DNA from: Proales similis
Lineage: Eukaryota > Rotifera > Eurotatoria > Ploima > Proalidae
Direction of reading: 5' to 3'
DNA length: 64,000 nt
NCBI GenBank assembly: GCA_019059635.1
Contig: JAGVRJ010000007.1
Span: forward strand, 620,001 to 684,000
The stretch's first letter is position 1; each line of letters begins with the position of its first letter. Positions 53,293 through 64,000 of the stretch are shown here, in pieces. The translations under genes and the position numbers were made by a program. The notes under the pieces are model-generated. The model was not told the origin of the DNA and did no database searches. It was given only the letters and a program-made list of their open reading frames with translations.

Positions 53293-56152
53293 TTAAGTTA
53301 GCAGTGTTCTTACTTTGACTGTTTGGCCACATGCGGGACAAAGGGCAAGTCCGTTTGAACACTTTTGGCAAAAAGAATGGCCACAGTTGTATAGGACGTT
53401 GCCTATCAGAGTCGAACATATGCGGCATAGGATCTAAGAAATTTGAATGAGCTTCAAGCACAAGAAACTAAACCAAACTACCAAGACTAACCTGCTGTTT
53501 GGTGACCCTGTTGGAGGAGAATAACGAACTTTGAACAATTTGATCGAGCAAGGCATTTAAACTCTGGTTTTGAATGTCTTGAAGACCTTGGCTGAAGTCA
53601 GCGCTTGGAACAGCTCCTTGTCTAAACAGAAACTCAAATATCTCTCGGACGAGCTGCATTTGATCTCGGTGAGATGAAGATCGGGCTCTTGTCACTTCGG
53701 ATTTGACTTTTTGCAAACACAGATTTCGCATCAAAGACTGCAGCGCTGTGTTGCCGTCGCTGTCTTGCTTGTCCAGTGCGACCGCATGTCCGGAGTTGAG
53801 CAGGACGACGACCACTTGGCGATTGAGACGCTCAACTGCCAAGTGAAGCGGCGTTTGTCCGTTTTCGTTCACCGCGTTCACATCAACGCCGGTGGCCGAG
53901 TCGAGAAGTAGCTGCGCCACTGACACATGGTTGTTCAAACAGGCCAAGTGCAGAGGTGTGTAACCGTCAGATTTAGGCTTAATGAGAATCTCTGACTCTT
54001 CTGAGTTTTCTTTCTTCTCAATCATAATACGCAAAGAATCCACACAGCCCAGCAAACAAGCCCAATGTACACAATTGAAACCAGCGCTGTTGCTGATGGC
54101 CAAATCGGCACCAGAGTCGACCAGCAGGCGAACCACTTGTTCTGCTTTCTGCGATATTGCGTCGTGAAGCGGCGTATCGCCTTCACTGTCTTGCAGATTG
54201 AGATCGGCGCCCGACGCGACGAGCGCCTGGACCGCTTTGGCGTGGCCTTTGCCCGCCGCCAGATGAAGAGCCGTCTGCAGCTTCTTGTTGCGAGCGTTCA
54301 GGTCTGCACACAGAGCGAGACGCTCAATCAGCTCGGCATGGCCGGCCAGTGCTGCATGATGCACGGCTCGGTCACCGTCCTCGTCCTTGCTCGACAAGAA
54401 TAAGAATCGGCCAGGCTGCTTCGCTCATCGGCTTCTCACCTTAACGTCCGGATCTGCTCCACGCTTGAACAGCAGCTCTGCCGTGTTCAAGTGTCCATTT
54501 TGACATGCAACTAAAAGCTTGAGATGAGACAAGGTGTCTGCTAAAAGAAATGATAATTCAGAAATATTCTTAAACAATTTGCTAATCATCTGCTTGTACT
54601 TCTTAAAAAGCCATTGCCATTTAAGTCGTTTTGTTTGTTAAGAAGAAGTGGATTGAAAACCCATTTCTGACTGTTGATCTCTACTTGGATATCTCCGTCA
54701 CCAAAAATCTGCGAAACAAAACCCTCTTTACCGAGGAGCTGAAATCCAGATGTTTAGAACATTAAATAAAATGAAATTTAAGGGAAATTAGAAAAAAGAA
54801 AAGGAGTTACGGGCTTCATCTCGTCCAACCAGCCTCCATGGCCGACTTGCAAGCTTCGAACGCGCTCTTCGTCAGAACATAACCTGATTCTATCGCCGGC
54901 TATCAACTCGAAATTTAACAGAAAATCAGCGCCTAAGTCGTCGGTATTGGATCTCGGAAACGGATCGCAAGGATTAGGATGAAAATGCGTGAGAATCGCC
55001 GGGTTAAGGATCCAAACGTTTCCACTTGAGTAAAGACATTTAAGGTTGCCATCTGAATCGGACGAAACAACAGTTCCGATCGAACCCAAGCACTAGCCAC
55101 AAAAAAATGCCATTAATGAGTGCTGTTGAGCAAGGCAAAGAAAGAGTTTACTTCGAACATGTCATCAAGCCATTCACCATGCCCACGTTGGAGTTTCAGA
55201 ACAGTCTCCAAAGGAAGATCGATAACCACTTGGTCTCCGATTTTAAAATGGTTTTGATTTATTGGTAGTTCTGGTTCTGAGGAACTTTTCCTCACAATCA
55301 GTCGGCTGGACGATGCGTAAGTCAGATGCTGAAGATGATCTTTGTAGTAATATCCTCCTTTGGTGGGCGCCACACATTTCAAGTCGAGCTAGACCAAACG
55401 AGTGAAGAGCGCGCCGCTCCCAAGCAACAGCGAGACCTACCTTGCCTTTGTATCCGCAGCGGTAGAGACTGCGCTTGCCGCTCTCCCACTCGACGAGTGC
55501 GGCAGTGAGGGGCAGGCCGCCTTTCCACTCCTTCAATCGGCGCGTAAGTGAGCCACAGAGCGAACGAGGGGCGGGGAGTCACACTTACCCGCAGCTCGAG
55601 CACTCGGCCCCGACTTGAGGCGAGGCCGCCGTCCTGGTTGCCGTAGCGCCAGTCGACGCCGCGCATCACGCGCGCTCCGGCAAACAGGCCGCGCGAAGTG
55701 TACTTCTTGGCGCGACGCCGCTGGTCGAGTAGCACCTTCTCGCTGAGCGGCGTCGCAGTGCGGTAGAAGCGATGCCTCACCTCGTGCTGGTCCGAGTGGT
55801 AGCAGCGCGAGCACAAGTCGACCTGCTGCCGCGCCAGACACTCGGCGCACGTCCATCGGGTGCCGCGCAGCGGCTCCTGGCCGCAGCCCGAGCAGCGCAC
55901 GCCCGGATGCACGATCCCGCTGCCGCTGCTGTCCAGCACGCGCAGGTCGAAGGCGCCCGCGCAGCGGTAGTTGGCGCCCACTCCGTTCTCCCAGACGATC
56001 ACCACCTCGTCGAACGACTCGAAGTTGCGCACGATGCCCACGTGGCCCTCGCCGCCGTCCTGCCGGCCCCACTTCCAGTCCGGGCCCCGCACCACTTGGC
56101 TTCCTATGTAACCGTGCGGAATATTTTGGTTGTCGCTTGTGCTCAAGGCCAT
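53293..56152 (-). CDS. mib1: Mind bomb E3 ubiquitin ligase, copy A (full-length)
   Basis: Mind bomb ubiquitinates Notch ligands (Delta/Serrate) and drives their endocytosis in the signalling cell. ATG 56152 opens [20 protein letters not shown]. Next are MIB/HERC2 domain 1 ([20 protein letters not shown]), a ZZ finger ([34 protein letters not shown]), and MIB/HERC2 domain 2 ([22 protein letters not shown]). REP repeats follow ([29 protein letters not shown]), then ankyrin repeats from about 54.5 to 53.7 kb ([20 protein letters not shown]). The last exon encodes a RING ([22 protein letters not shown]), stop 53293-53295. Only this terminal RING was found, while vertebrate MIB1 has three. About eight exons. 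It shares two near-identical blocks with the inverted copy at 59-61.6 kb. Confidence 0.9.
54062..54441 (-). repeat. 380-bp inverted repeat, left arm (ankyrin block)
   Basis: Reverse complement of 61231-61610 with two mismatches noted by eye. It covers an intron and the [15 protein letters not shown] ankyrins. Similarity drops sharply on both sides. Confidence 0.88.
55332..56104 (-). repeat. 773-bp inverted repeat, left arm (GC-rich mind bomb block)
   Basis: Reverse complement of 59206-59978. I found no mismatch, through two introns as well as coding sequence. It covers MIB domain 1, the ZZ finger and most of MIB domain 2. Strikingly GC-rich against its flanks. Confidence 0.92.
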
Positions 56153-56331
56153 TTGCGTTTAGTCGAGTCAAGTTTTCTTGTGCATGCTGATATTTCCTGT
56201 CGAAGCGTATACGGAGCCAAATTCGTTGATTCGTCTATCGAAAACCAAACTTCTTCTTCACATACATTTGCATTTCGCGCGAGTGTAATTAGGAAGAGAA
56301 AAATTCACTTTTGAACAAATATTAGCCGAAA
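56153..56331. promoter_or_regulatory. Putative bidirectional promoter, mind bomb A/NELF-C
   Basis: 179 bases separate the divergent start codons of mind bomb A and NELF-C/D. No TATA box was recognised. Confidence 0.5.
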
Positions 56332-58444
56332 ATGAGCGAGCCCGGATCGCCGAGCGAGCACGAAGATCCTCGCCTGCAAGTGCAGCAGGAATGCATGGAT
56401 TTGTTCGCTTCCACTGATTACATAATGGAAGCGAACATATTTGACACGATCAAGACCTATTTCATGAACGGAGGCGAGCCTGGGCCCGTAGTCGATCTCT
56501 TGTCTGAAAATTACTCCGCAATCGCACAGACAGTCAATCTGCTTGCCGAATGGCTCATTCTAGCAGGCACGCCGATCCAAGAGGTTCAGCAGGTGGTGGA
56601 AAATCATCTGAAAAACATGATCATCAAACATTTCGATCCACGCAAAGCGGACACCATATTCACAATGGAGGGCGGCGTGCCGACCTGGCTAACTGAAATG
56701 ATCGAGCATCGAGTGTGGCGCGAGATGATTTACTGTCTGGCCGAGGAGCATCCGCAATGTCTAATGCTTAATTTCACTATAAAGGTAATCCACGCTCCAT
56801 TCTAGCCGTGACCAACCAATACAGTCAAAGCGTCTTCAAACAGCTTATTTGTGATTCGGGCTGCGAAGGCGAATTAAAAAGTGTGGCGGTCGCTTCACAG
56901 CAAGTAGAGGTATTCTCCAAAGTTCTGCGCACGAGCATCTTGAATTTCATGAAGAACGGCATCGAATGCGAACGAGAATATTTGGAGCAGATTGTGGTAA
57001 ACGCCCGTTTGAATGCTCCGCTCAAACCGCTGAGCATTTAGAGCCCCGGATTTTTGCTTTTTTTTTATCAAATCGCACAATAATTAGGAACTGGCTTGCA
57101 GAGGCGAGCACACGTATCTCTACAGTCAAATGCTGCTGAACTCGCTCGAGCATGAGAACAACGGCCAGGCGGCGTTTTTTGTCGCCAAACGCATCTCGCA
57201 AGAAATAGAAGCGGCCGCGCGTAAAAAGTAAATTCCGATCAATTGCCATTCAGCGGCGACGAGGGATAAACGAAGATGCCATTAAAAGAGGCTTTAACGT
57301 CACACCATACACTCTGGCACTGAACGGGGCTGCCAAGCATCCAAAGGTCTACGCCTGCCTTGACTCGATGCTTAGCAAAGGCATGCTTAACACCAGCGAC
57401 GTAAGCAATGTAAGCAGTCTATTATGAACCTAATGCGATAAGCAGCGATCGGCTAATCTGCTGTGCTTGTCTCTGGCTGCATAAAAGCTATTTGCGTTAT
57501 ACTCGAGCGACGAACCGCCGCCAGTCGAATTCATTCGACATCCCAAATTCATGGAGATGCTGTGCAATTACTTTTTCGAGCCGAGCGCCAATCCAAACGT
57601 CGATCACATGGATAAGTATCTTTTCCTGCTGGCATATGCGAGCAGCGTACAGGAAACCTACAACAGTCGAGACGAGCGTGTCTTGCTTAGCAAAGAAGAG
57701 CTGGAGGATACCAAGCGAATGCTGGAGACGGCTTTTCACATTTGTCACGAAAACAAGGCATCGAGCGACATCCTGACCGACCTTGAAGAGCTTTTCAAGT
57801 GTCTCGCCTATCCGGTGGTGGCAATCGGCGTCCTCAAATGGATCGAGCTGATCATATCCGACGCGAGCTTCTTCAAACTAAACACCGACGGCTGTCCAAT
57901 TCATTTGATCATTGTCGACGACATTTCACGCAATCATCCTCTCCTGCACGATCGAATACTTTCGATGCTGAAGAAACTGTTCATGAACAACTTCCACGAC
58001 TTGGACAATCTCACGCAAGTAGGGCAAAAGACGCAACATTCAGATGCAGAGCACCTTTTCTAATTCACTGATTGATGCACAGATTCAGCTAAAGAAGACC
58101 ATTATCGATCGAATGATTTATTTAATGAGCCGTGGCTACGTCATTCCGGTTCTTGCATTTCTGAATAGTCGCTGGAAGGCAGAAGATACCGACGTCTCGC
58201 TCATTCGCCATTTCATAATCGAGGTGAGTTTAAATCCGCCTGCAGCAGCAGGGCTTCAGCATAAAGCTCCTTATTCCTTTTTCTTTAGGTGCTCGAAATG
58301 ATTGCCCCGCCTTATTCCACAGAATTCATGCGTCTGTTTAGGCCGTTGATAAACAACGAGTTGACTGGCAGCTTCCTCAAGGCAGACGAGGCCAAAAATG
58401 TTCGCGAGTTTTTAAACTATTGCCAGAATTCGGGATCTGGCTAA
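56332..58444 (+). CDS. NELFCD: Negative elongation factor NELF-C/D (TH1)
   Basis: NELF-C/D is a core subunit of the complex that, with DSIF, pauses RNA polymerase II near promoters. Exon 1 starts [20 protein letters not shown] and has [55 protein letters not shown] and LMLNFTIK, all diagnostic. Later exons hold [28 protein letters not shown] and [15 protein letters not shown] segments, then [40 protein letters not shown] and [18 protein letters not shown]. The stop is at 58442. About eight exons with 50-60 base introns. Length is close to 560 residues, typical for the family. It lies between the two inverted mind bomb genes and is transcribed away from copy A and towards copy B. Confidence 0.93.
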
Positions 58445-58962
58445 GATTCCTCGCCCGCGCCTCCTCCTCCCCTACTCTCATTCCCTTTGGCCTTTTAAAT
58501 GAAACGAAATGAAAACAATTTGTGTAAATTCGCTGAATAAAACAACCAGCAGTTTATTTTGATGTCTCAGCACAGCCCTTTTGACGAAAAAGATGAAACG
58601 CATGATAAAACGTCCGCAATGCTTTTCTCCAGCAGAAAAGGTGCGCAATTGTTCTTATGAAATAAAACCCAGTCTGCGCGCTCAATAATTCGGTGCTCAT
58701 CTTTCGGGAGAAAAAATAACGCGGCGTGGCAGAATTAAAAGTGAATGAAGCATTTCACCTTCCGCCGGTTGATGACGATATTCGAGCGAGACATCGATTT
58801 TCCGCAAAAATGAATTTTCTTTAAAGGTTGACATTCAAAAATATGAGATTCATCTTCATAATTGCCAGTGGCGCCATAATTCTTTTTACCACTGTCACCG
58901 TTTTTCATTTATTCCTTTTTTTGGAAATTTCTAATCAAATTCAAAGAAAGGGAATATTGAAA

Positions 58963-61778
58963 ATGGACGAGGACGCGCTATTAAAGGAAGACGACGACAA
59001 TCAATTCGTGCGTGAGTGTGACGGGGCAGATGTTCAAACAAGAAGGGCAAGTCAAAGTCGAGTCGGAAATATTCGCCGAGCAGATTCACTCATGAGCCTG
59101 AGCATCACAAACAGCGATTCAAAGCAGCCAAAAGCTGTTTCGAATCTAAAGCGATCAAGTTCAAGTCTAAATTTAAACTTGCGACTCCCTCCGATCGAAT
59201 ACGTGGGAAGCCAAGTGGTGCGGGGCCCGGACTGGAAGTGGGGCCGGCAGGACGGCGGCGAGGGCCACGTGGGCATCGTGCGCAACTTCGAGTCGTTCGA
59301 CGAGGTGGTGATCGTCTGGGAGAACGGAGTGGGCGCCAACTACCGCTGCGCGGGCGCCTTCGACCTGCGCGTGCTGGACAGCAGCGGCAGCGGGATCGTG
59401 CATCCGGGCGTGCGCTGCTCGGGCTGCGGCCAGGAGCCGCTGCGCGGCACCCGATGGACGTGCGCCGAGTGTCTGGCGCGGCAGCAGGTCGACTTGTGCT
59501 CGCGCTGCTACCACTCGGACCAGCACGAGGTGAGGCATCGCTTCTACCGCACTGCGACGCCGCTCAGCGAGAAGGTGCTACTCGACCAGCGGCGTCGCGC
59601 CAAGAAGTACACTTCGCGCGGCCTGTTTGCCGGAGCGCGCGTGATGCGCGGCGTCGACTGGCGCTACGGCAACCAGGACGGCGGCCTCGCCTCAAGTCGG
59701 GGCCGAGTGCTCGAGCTGCGGGTAAGTGTGACTCCCCGCCCCTCGTTCGCTCTGTGGCTCACTTACGCGCCGATTGAAGGAGTGGAAAGGCGGCCTGCCC
59801 CTCACTGCCGCACTCGTCGAGTGGGAGAGCGGCAAGCGCAGTCTCTACCGCTGCGGATACAAAGGCAAGGTAGGTCTCGCTGTTGCTTGGGAGCGGCGCG
59901 CTCTTCACTCGTTTGGTCTAGCTCGACTTGAAATGTGTGGCGCCCACCAAAGGAGGATATTACTACAAAGATCATCTTGTTGTCCTGGGTCAGACCGCCA
60001 TTATTAAGAAGCAGACAAAGCTAACAAATGATCCAAAACTACTCCTTTCTGCGAGTCATTCAAATCTTGGATTGAGTAGCAAGAACCTTGACAAAGTGTC
60101 CCTTATCAGTGATGCCGGCAGCAATCAAAGCCTAAACAAGTCCGGCAAAAGACGCAGTAGAACAAGCTCACCGGCATCCAACCCGGATCTTCATAACGGC
60201 GGAATCGATCTTAATCCGGACATGTCCAAGCATCTTGGAACTTTCAAAATCAAAGACCGTGTTCACATCGATTTAGACTTTGAAACCGTTCAGAGTCTTC
60301 AGGTCGGACATGGAGGCTGGTGCGAAGCCATGTTTGAAGTTTGTTTTTTTTTCTAATTTAACCAGCTTGACATTGTGTGACTAAAGACCTGATTCAAAGT
60401 GTATTGGCTCTTATGGAACGATTGTAGCAATCGATCAAGACAATGACTTTGAAGTTCTCTATCCTAGTGGCAATAAATGGACCCTCAATCCAGCCGTACT
60501 TACTCTAGCTCAGCCAGATTCAGCCGAAAGCGCAAAACTATTCGGTTCATCGTCCAACTTGCCAGTAGAGGCTAGGGACGATGACCAGTTATCACTCGAC
60601 TCTCTTAATCTGCACACGTTCACTGAAGGGGAAGAGGTGCTTGTATGTCCCGATATAGAGCGGGTTAAGCTGTTGCAACGTGGTCATGGCGAGTGGGCGG
60701 AGGCGATGGCTTCGGTAAAGCGATCGTTCTACTTGTCGACACGTTTGAATAAACTGGCCAATTTTTCAAATTTAAGATTTTGGGAACGACTGGCCGAGTG
60801 TTGAAAGTCTATCAAGATAGCGATGTTAAAGTGCAATTCGGTCATGACGTCCAATGGACCTTCAACCCGCTTCTTCTAAAACCAGCGCACTTGGGCGAAG
60901 AAGGCGAAGGCACATTTGAGCTAGGCGACGGTTGGCTTCTTTTCACATTCCGCATCTGATTTTGATTCTATTCGAGAGGAAACGGTCAAGAGCTGATAAA
61001 AGCTGCATGCGACGGTGATAGCGCTCGTTGTGAGAAATTGTTGAACCTAAAGGGAGCTCAGGTAAGAACCGAAGAAAGAATCCCAGTGAAAACGAATGTT
61101 CAGGTAAACATTGAATTTATTCAGATAAACCGGGCCTATAAGGGCAAAACGGCACTGCATGCGGCCTGTCAAAATGGACACTTGAACACGGCAGAGCTGC
61201 TGCTCAAGCGCGGAGCAGATCCGGACGTTGAGGTGAGAAGCCGATGAGCGAAGCAGCCTGGCCGATTCTTATTCTTGTCGAGCAAGGACGAGGACGGCGA
61301 CCGAGCAGTGCATCATGCAGCACTGGCCGGCCATGCCGAGCTGATTGAGCGTCTCGCTCTGTGTGCAGACCTGAACGCTCGCAACAAGAAGCTGCAGACG
61401 GCTCTTCATCTGGCGGCGGGCAAAGGCCACGCCAAAGCGGTCCAGGCGCTCGTCGCGTCGGGCGCCGATCTCAATCTGCAAGACAGTGAAGGCGATACGC
61501 CGCTTCACGACGCAATATCGCAGAAAGCAGAACAAGTGGTTCGCCTGCTGGTCGACTCTGGTGCCGATTTGGCCATCAGCAACAGCGCTGGTTTCAATTG
61601 TGTACATTGGACCGCCCTTCTCGGAGAGCATCGGTCAGTAACTTTACTTGTGTTCGTTTCGTTTTTCAAAATTCAACGCACTTCACTACATTCCATAAAA
61701 GTCGGGCTTGACCGCATTCTTTTCAATATGGCATTGCAGGAAAGTGCGTTTAATTTCAAATCAGACGAATATATATGA
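58963..61778 (+). CDS. Mind bomb-like protein, copy B, RING-less
   Basis: Exon chain is open from [18 protein letters not shown], a Ser-rich acidic leader absent from copy A, into MIB domain 1, ZZ finger, MIB domain 2 (the 773-bp shared block), then a private Ser-rich linker and REP repeats ([45 protein letters not shown]). Ankyrin repeats follow ([35 protein letters not shown]). Homology ends abruptly at 61610, inside the ankyrins, and the frame runs on to a stop at 61776-61778 through unrelated sequence. No RING was found. An in-frame ATG at 58843 would add a hydrophobic helix ([20 protein letters not shown]). No breaks were seen in the exons, so it may be expressed. It could bind mind bomb substrates without ubiquitinating them, or be a decaying duplicate. 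Confidence 0.7.
59206..59978 (+). repeat. 773-bp inverted repeat, right arm
   Basis: Partner of 55332-56104. The spacer of about 3.1 kb contains the NELF-C/D gene. Identity ends at a synonymous-looking codon on one side and within a coding exon on the other. Confidence 0.92.
61231..61610 (+). repeat. 380-bp inverted repeat, right arm (ankyrin block)
   Basis: Partner of 54062-54441. Its right end at 61610 is where mind bomb homology stops in copy B. Confidence 0.88.
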
Positions 61779-64000
61779 GCGAGCTTTGAAGGGCAGTTTG
61801 CTTAAATGAGAGAGAGAGATAGAGAAAGTGCCGTTGGTTTTTGCATAGATTGCAGATATTCGATCAGGAGCCAGGCGAGCGAGGCAAAGATTGAAAACGT
61901 GCGAGAGAGGAGAAGAAGAATAAAAAAGGAGATTAACGAGAGCGAAATGGTTCTGAATGCGCCCGGGTAGGGGTGAACTTGATGGCAGGCATGCAGCCAT
62001 CCGATTAATCATTTCTGACAGCTCGCAAGCGGCGACTCGAGCGCAAATTATTATCTGACATGAATAATTGATATCTGTGATGGTTCCGATCGATGATTTC
62101 TATCTTCTTAATATTTTTTGGCGCCTTGCTGCTGATGCTACTGCGTTCATTGGCCTCTCGGCGAGCTTATTATTATGATCAGATTCGCGTTCGACTTTAT
62201 GCGTATTCTTCTTGTCCACGATCGATATTCAGATTCACCTTACAAACGCTGATGAGTTCCATTTTCTATGCCTCACACACACACACACACACAAGCACAC
62301 ACACTTGGCTCGAGTTGGTCCACTCGAGTTGTAGTGAACAGTAGCTACACAAACAGTAACTGGAACGGTATCTGGCAGTTGGCTGACGCGCAACGTTCAG
62401 AGGGCGACTCTCTCTCTCTCTGTCTCTCTTTGTTGCATATTGCGGGGACAAGCTGCTCTCGTCGAGTTTGTTGTGTAGAAAAGGCCTCCACTTCTCTGCT
62501 TTTAAAACTCGACATCTTATTGATTTTCGGTTAATTGTGCAAATCATAAATTATAAGTATCTCGTCAAGCAGTCTAACTACTGCCTTAACTGCAGTTTGA
62601 TGAGGCACGCTCATTAGACGCTTGTGTAATCATCAACGGAATTAGGTGCGGACGTCGCTATGAAAAATGAGACTCAGACCGGTAGTTAATGGGAGCTGCA
62701 TATTGCAACACGAGAAGCACCGGAGGCAGTTTAAGTAACTGACAGAGTGCGAGTGCGGGTGTATACTTGTATATGTGTGTGTGTGTGTGTGTGTATTTGT
62801 ATGAATGTTAGAGAGCGAGTGATTGAGTGAGAAGGCGTTAGAACAAGCGATTAAGCCGCTCGATGAGGAATGAAAGAGCGCGTTCAGGCTTAAATAGCGT
62901 GAGCGAACTAGATTTCATTACGACCAGATGTACTCGCTCTTTTGATTCGTGCGCGCCTCGTCTGCTAGCGATATAAACGCCTTAAAAGAAAGAGAAGATA
63001 AATGGGAACACACGCACATACCAAAGAAGCGAAAAACGAACGAGCAAAGCAGGCGGTCGATAGAGCGGCCCACCCATTTGAGAATTCCCAGCGCCTTGCT
63101 TATGTTGTTGGCCAAGAAATTTAATACTAGGCCTGACTGCTACCGGGTCGCTATCACCGCGCGCATGCCTGCCTCTTGCCCCATTTGCTCTAAGTAAACA
63201 GATAAGAGCAAATAGGGCGGTTGATTGTTGTTGCTGCTGTTGTTCTTGTTTTACTCCTTCTGCCACTGCTGCTGCTGCTTTTAGGCTTTTGCCGGTTTTG
63301 TTGTTGTTTGGCGCTCGACAGGGTATCAATTTCGAACCATTGCGATTAAAGTATAAGATAAGCGATTCGAGCCGGGCACAGGACGGTCTGTTGTTGTTGT
63401 TATAAACGCTAGAATGAAAGCGAACCAGAGAAGCAGAGCAATAAATTATTGTTGCAAGCAGGCGCTTCATAAACATCAAAATGATGATGATGATGATGAT
63501 GATGAAGATGGCTATGATGATGTTGATGATGGCTATGCTGATCAGCATTATCATCATTGTGATCTTGTTTTGCCATTCTCAATAAAAACAACCTATCTGG
63601 GCGTTTGGAAGCCGGTTCGCCGACCGAAGAGCACTTAAGCAAAATTGGCGTGCTCTTCACCGCCAAACTAGCTGGCCGCTCGAAGCCGGAAAGCATCTCG
63701 TTCTAATTGATGCGTCTAATGAGCAATTTGAATATTCATGAGGCAAGGGTCTGAATCGAGCCCTCTAGTATGCGGCGATTCAATGTATGAATCGATGAAT
63801 GAGCGAGCGAACGAGCGGATTTGTTGTTAATTGAAGCCATTTGGGGATTAATCAAGTTGACCATTCGTCAGCTTTAAATTAATAAACGCTACTTGATTGA
63901 AATTGACTTGTGTATCCGCTTGTTCGATTGTCGGCTGCACACACATACACAGATAAACGGGACGGGTTTTGTTTGCATTCTGGCTTGTCCCGATCGCGAG
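61779..64000. repeat. Intergenic with many microsatellites
   Basis: No gene recognised. CA repeats at about 62272-62292, CT at about 62409-62427, TG at about 62773-62794, GTT/GCT-rich runs at 63222-63310 and 63390-63402, and ATG trinucleotides at about 63480-63540. Open frames here are low-complexity products of those repeats. This may be upstream regulatory DNA of a gene beyond the window. Confidence 0.6.

Noticed and set aside
55533..56171. Long Arg/Gly/Pro-rich frame opposite or beside the mind bomb block (also 59238-59777)
   Set aside because: It is a shifted frame of GC-rich mind bomb exons; the in-frame protein has clear MIB and ZZ domains.
56332..58444. First thought of as PDCD4 or another helical-repeat protein
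   Set aside because: The blocks [16 protein letters not shown] and [11 protein letters not shown] are those of NELF-C/D.
62982..63696. Ile- or His-rich frames near the right end
   Set aside because: They are translations of ATG/ATT trinucleotide and GTT repeats.

Overview
The window is animal nuclear DNA from a compact genome. Genes are only a few hundred bases apart. Most carry several introns, usually about 30-80 bases with GT-AG (rarely GC-AG) borders. The gene set (mind bomb, Miro, NELF-C/D, coatomer beta', MgcRacGAP, syntaxin-17, MIF, a FMRFamide-type GPCR, WSC/EGF receptors) is metazoan. I read it as a small-bodied invertebrate, probably a protostome, but cannot name the phylum from sequence alone.

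Left third (2.3-22.2 kb): WASH-complex subunit FAM21, a MIF-like tautomerase, a membrane-anchored epoxide hydrolase, two neighbouring penta-EF-hand genes (one fused to a RING finger), an intronless Ras-like GTPase with unusual switch residues, cytidine deaminase, an intronless class A GPCR, two small unknown ORFs, coatomer beta' and RNA polymerase III subunit RPC4. Centre-left (22.3-28.0 kb): ribosomal protein uS8/RPS15A, syntaxin-17, RABL3, a C5orf22/UPF0489 protein and a TMEM53-like DUF829 protein.

Centre (27.7-46.2 kb): this is the rearranged part. A module made of the TMEM53 3' end plus a two-WSC, three-EGF membrane receptor is present three times; the associated secreted WD40 gene is intact once and decayed once. 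TMEM26 lies between copies 2 and 3 on the other strand. Receptor copy 1 is split by a young LTR retroelement with identical LTRs and one uninterrupted gag-pol-chromodomain-env-like frame. The element is bracketed by a 569-bp direct duplication of receptor sequence, which is not a normal target-site duplication. Because the duplication carries whole splice acceptors and exons, the receptor could still be made by splicing across the insertion.

Right third (46.6-61.8 kb): intronless MgcRacGAP, SAR1, Miro, then an inverted pair of mind bomb genes flanking NELF-C/D. The left mind bomb has the ankyrin repeats and a C-terminal RING. The right one has a different N-terminus and stops within the ankyrins without a RING. 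The pair shares a 773-bp, very GC-rich inverted repeat that I could not tell apart by eye, introns included, while neighbouring exons have diverged; this looks like gene conversion. The last 2.2 kb and the first 2.3 kb hold no recognisable gene, only microsatellites and low-complexity DNA.

All calls come from reading the sequence and remembered family motifs. No database search was possible, and exon borders are hand-placed from splice consensus, reading frame and family alignment.
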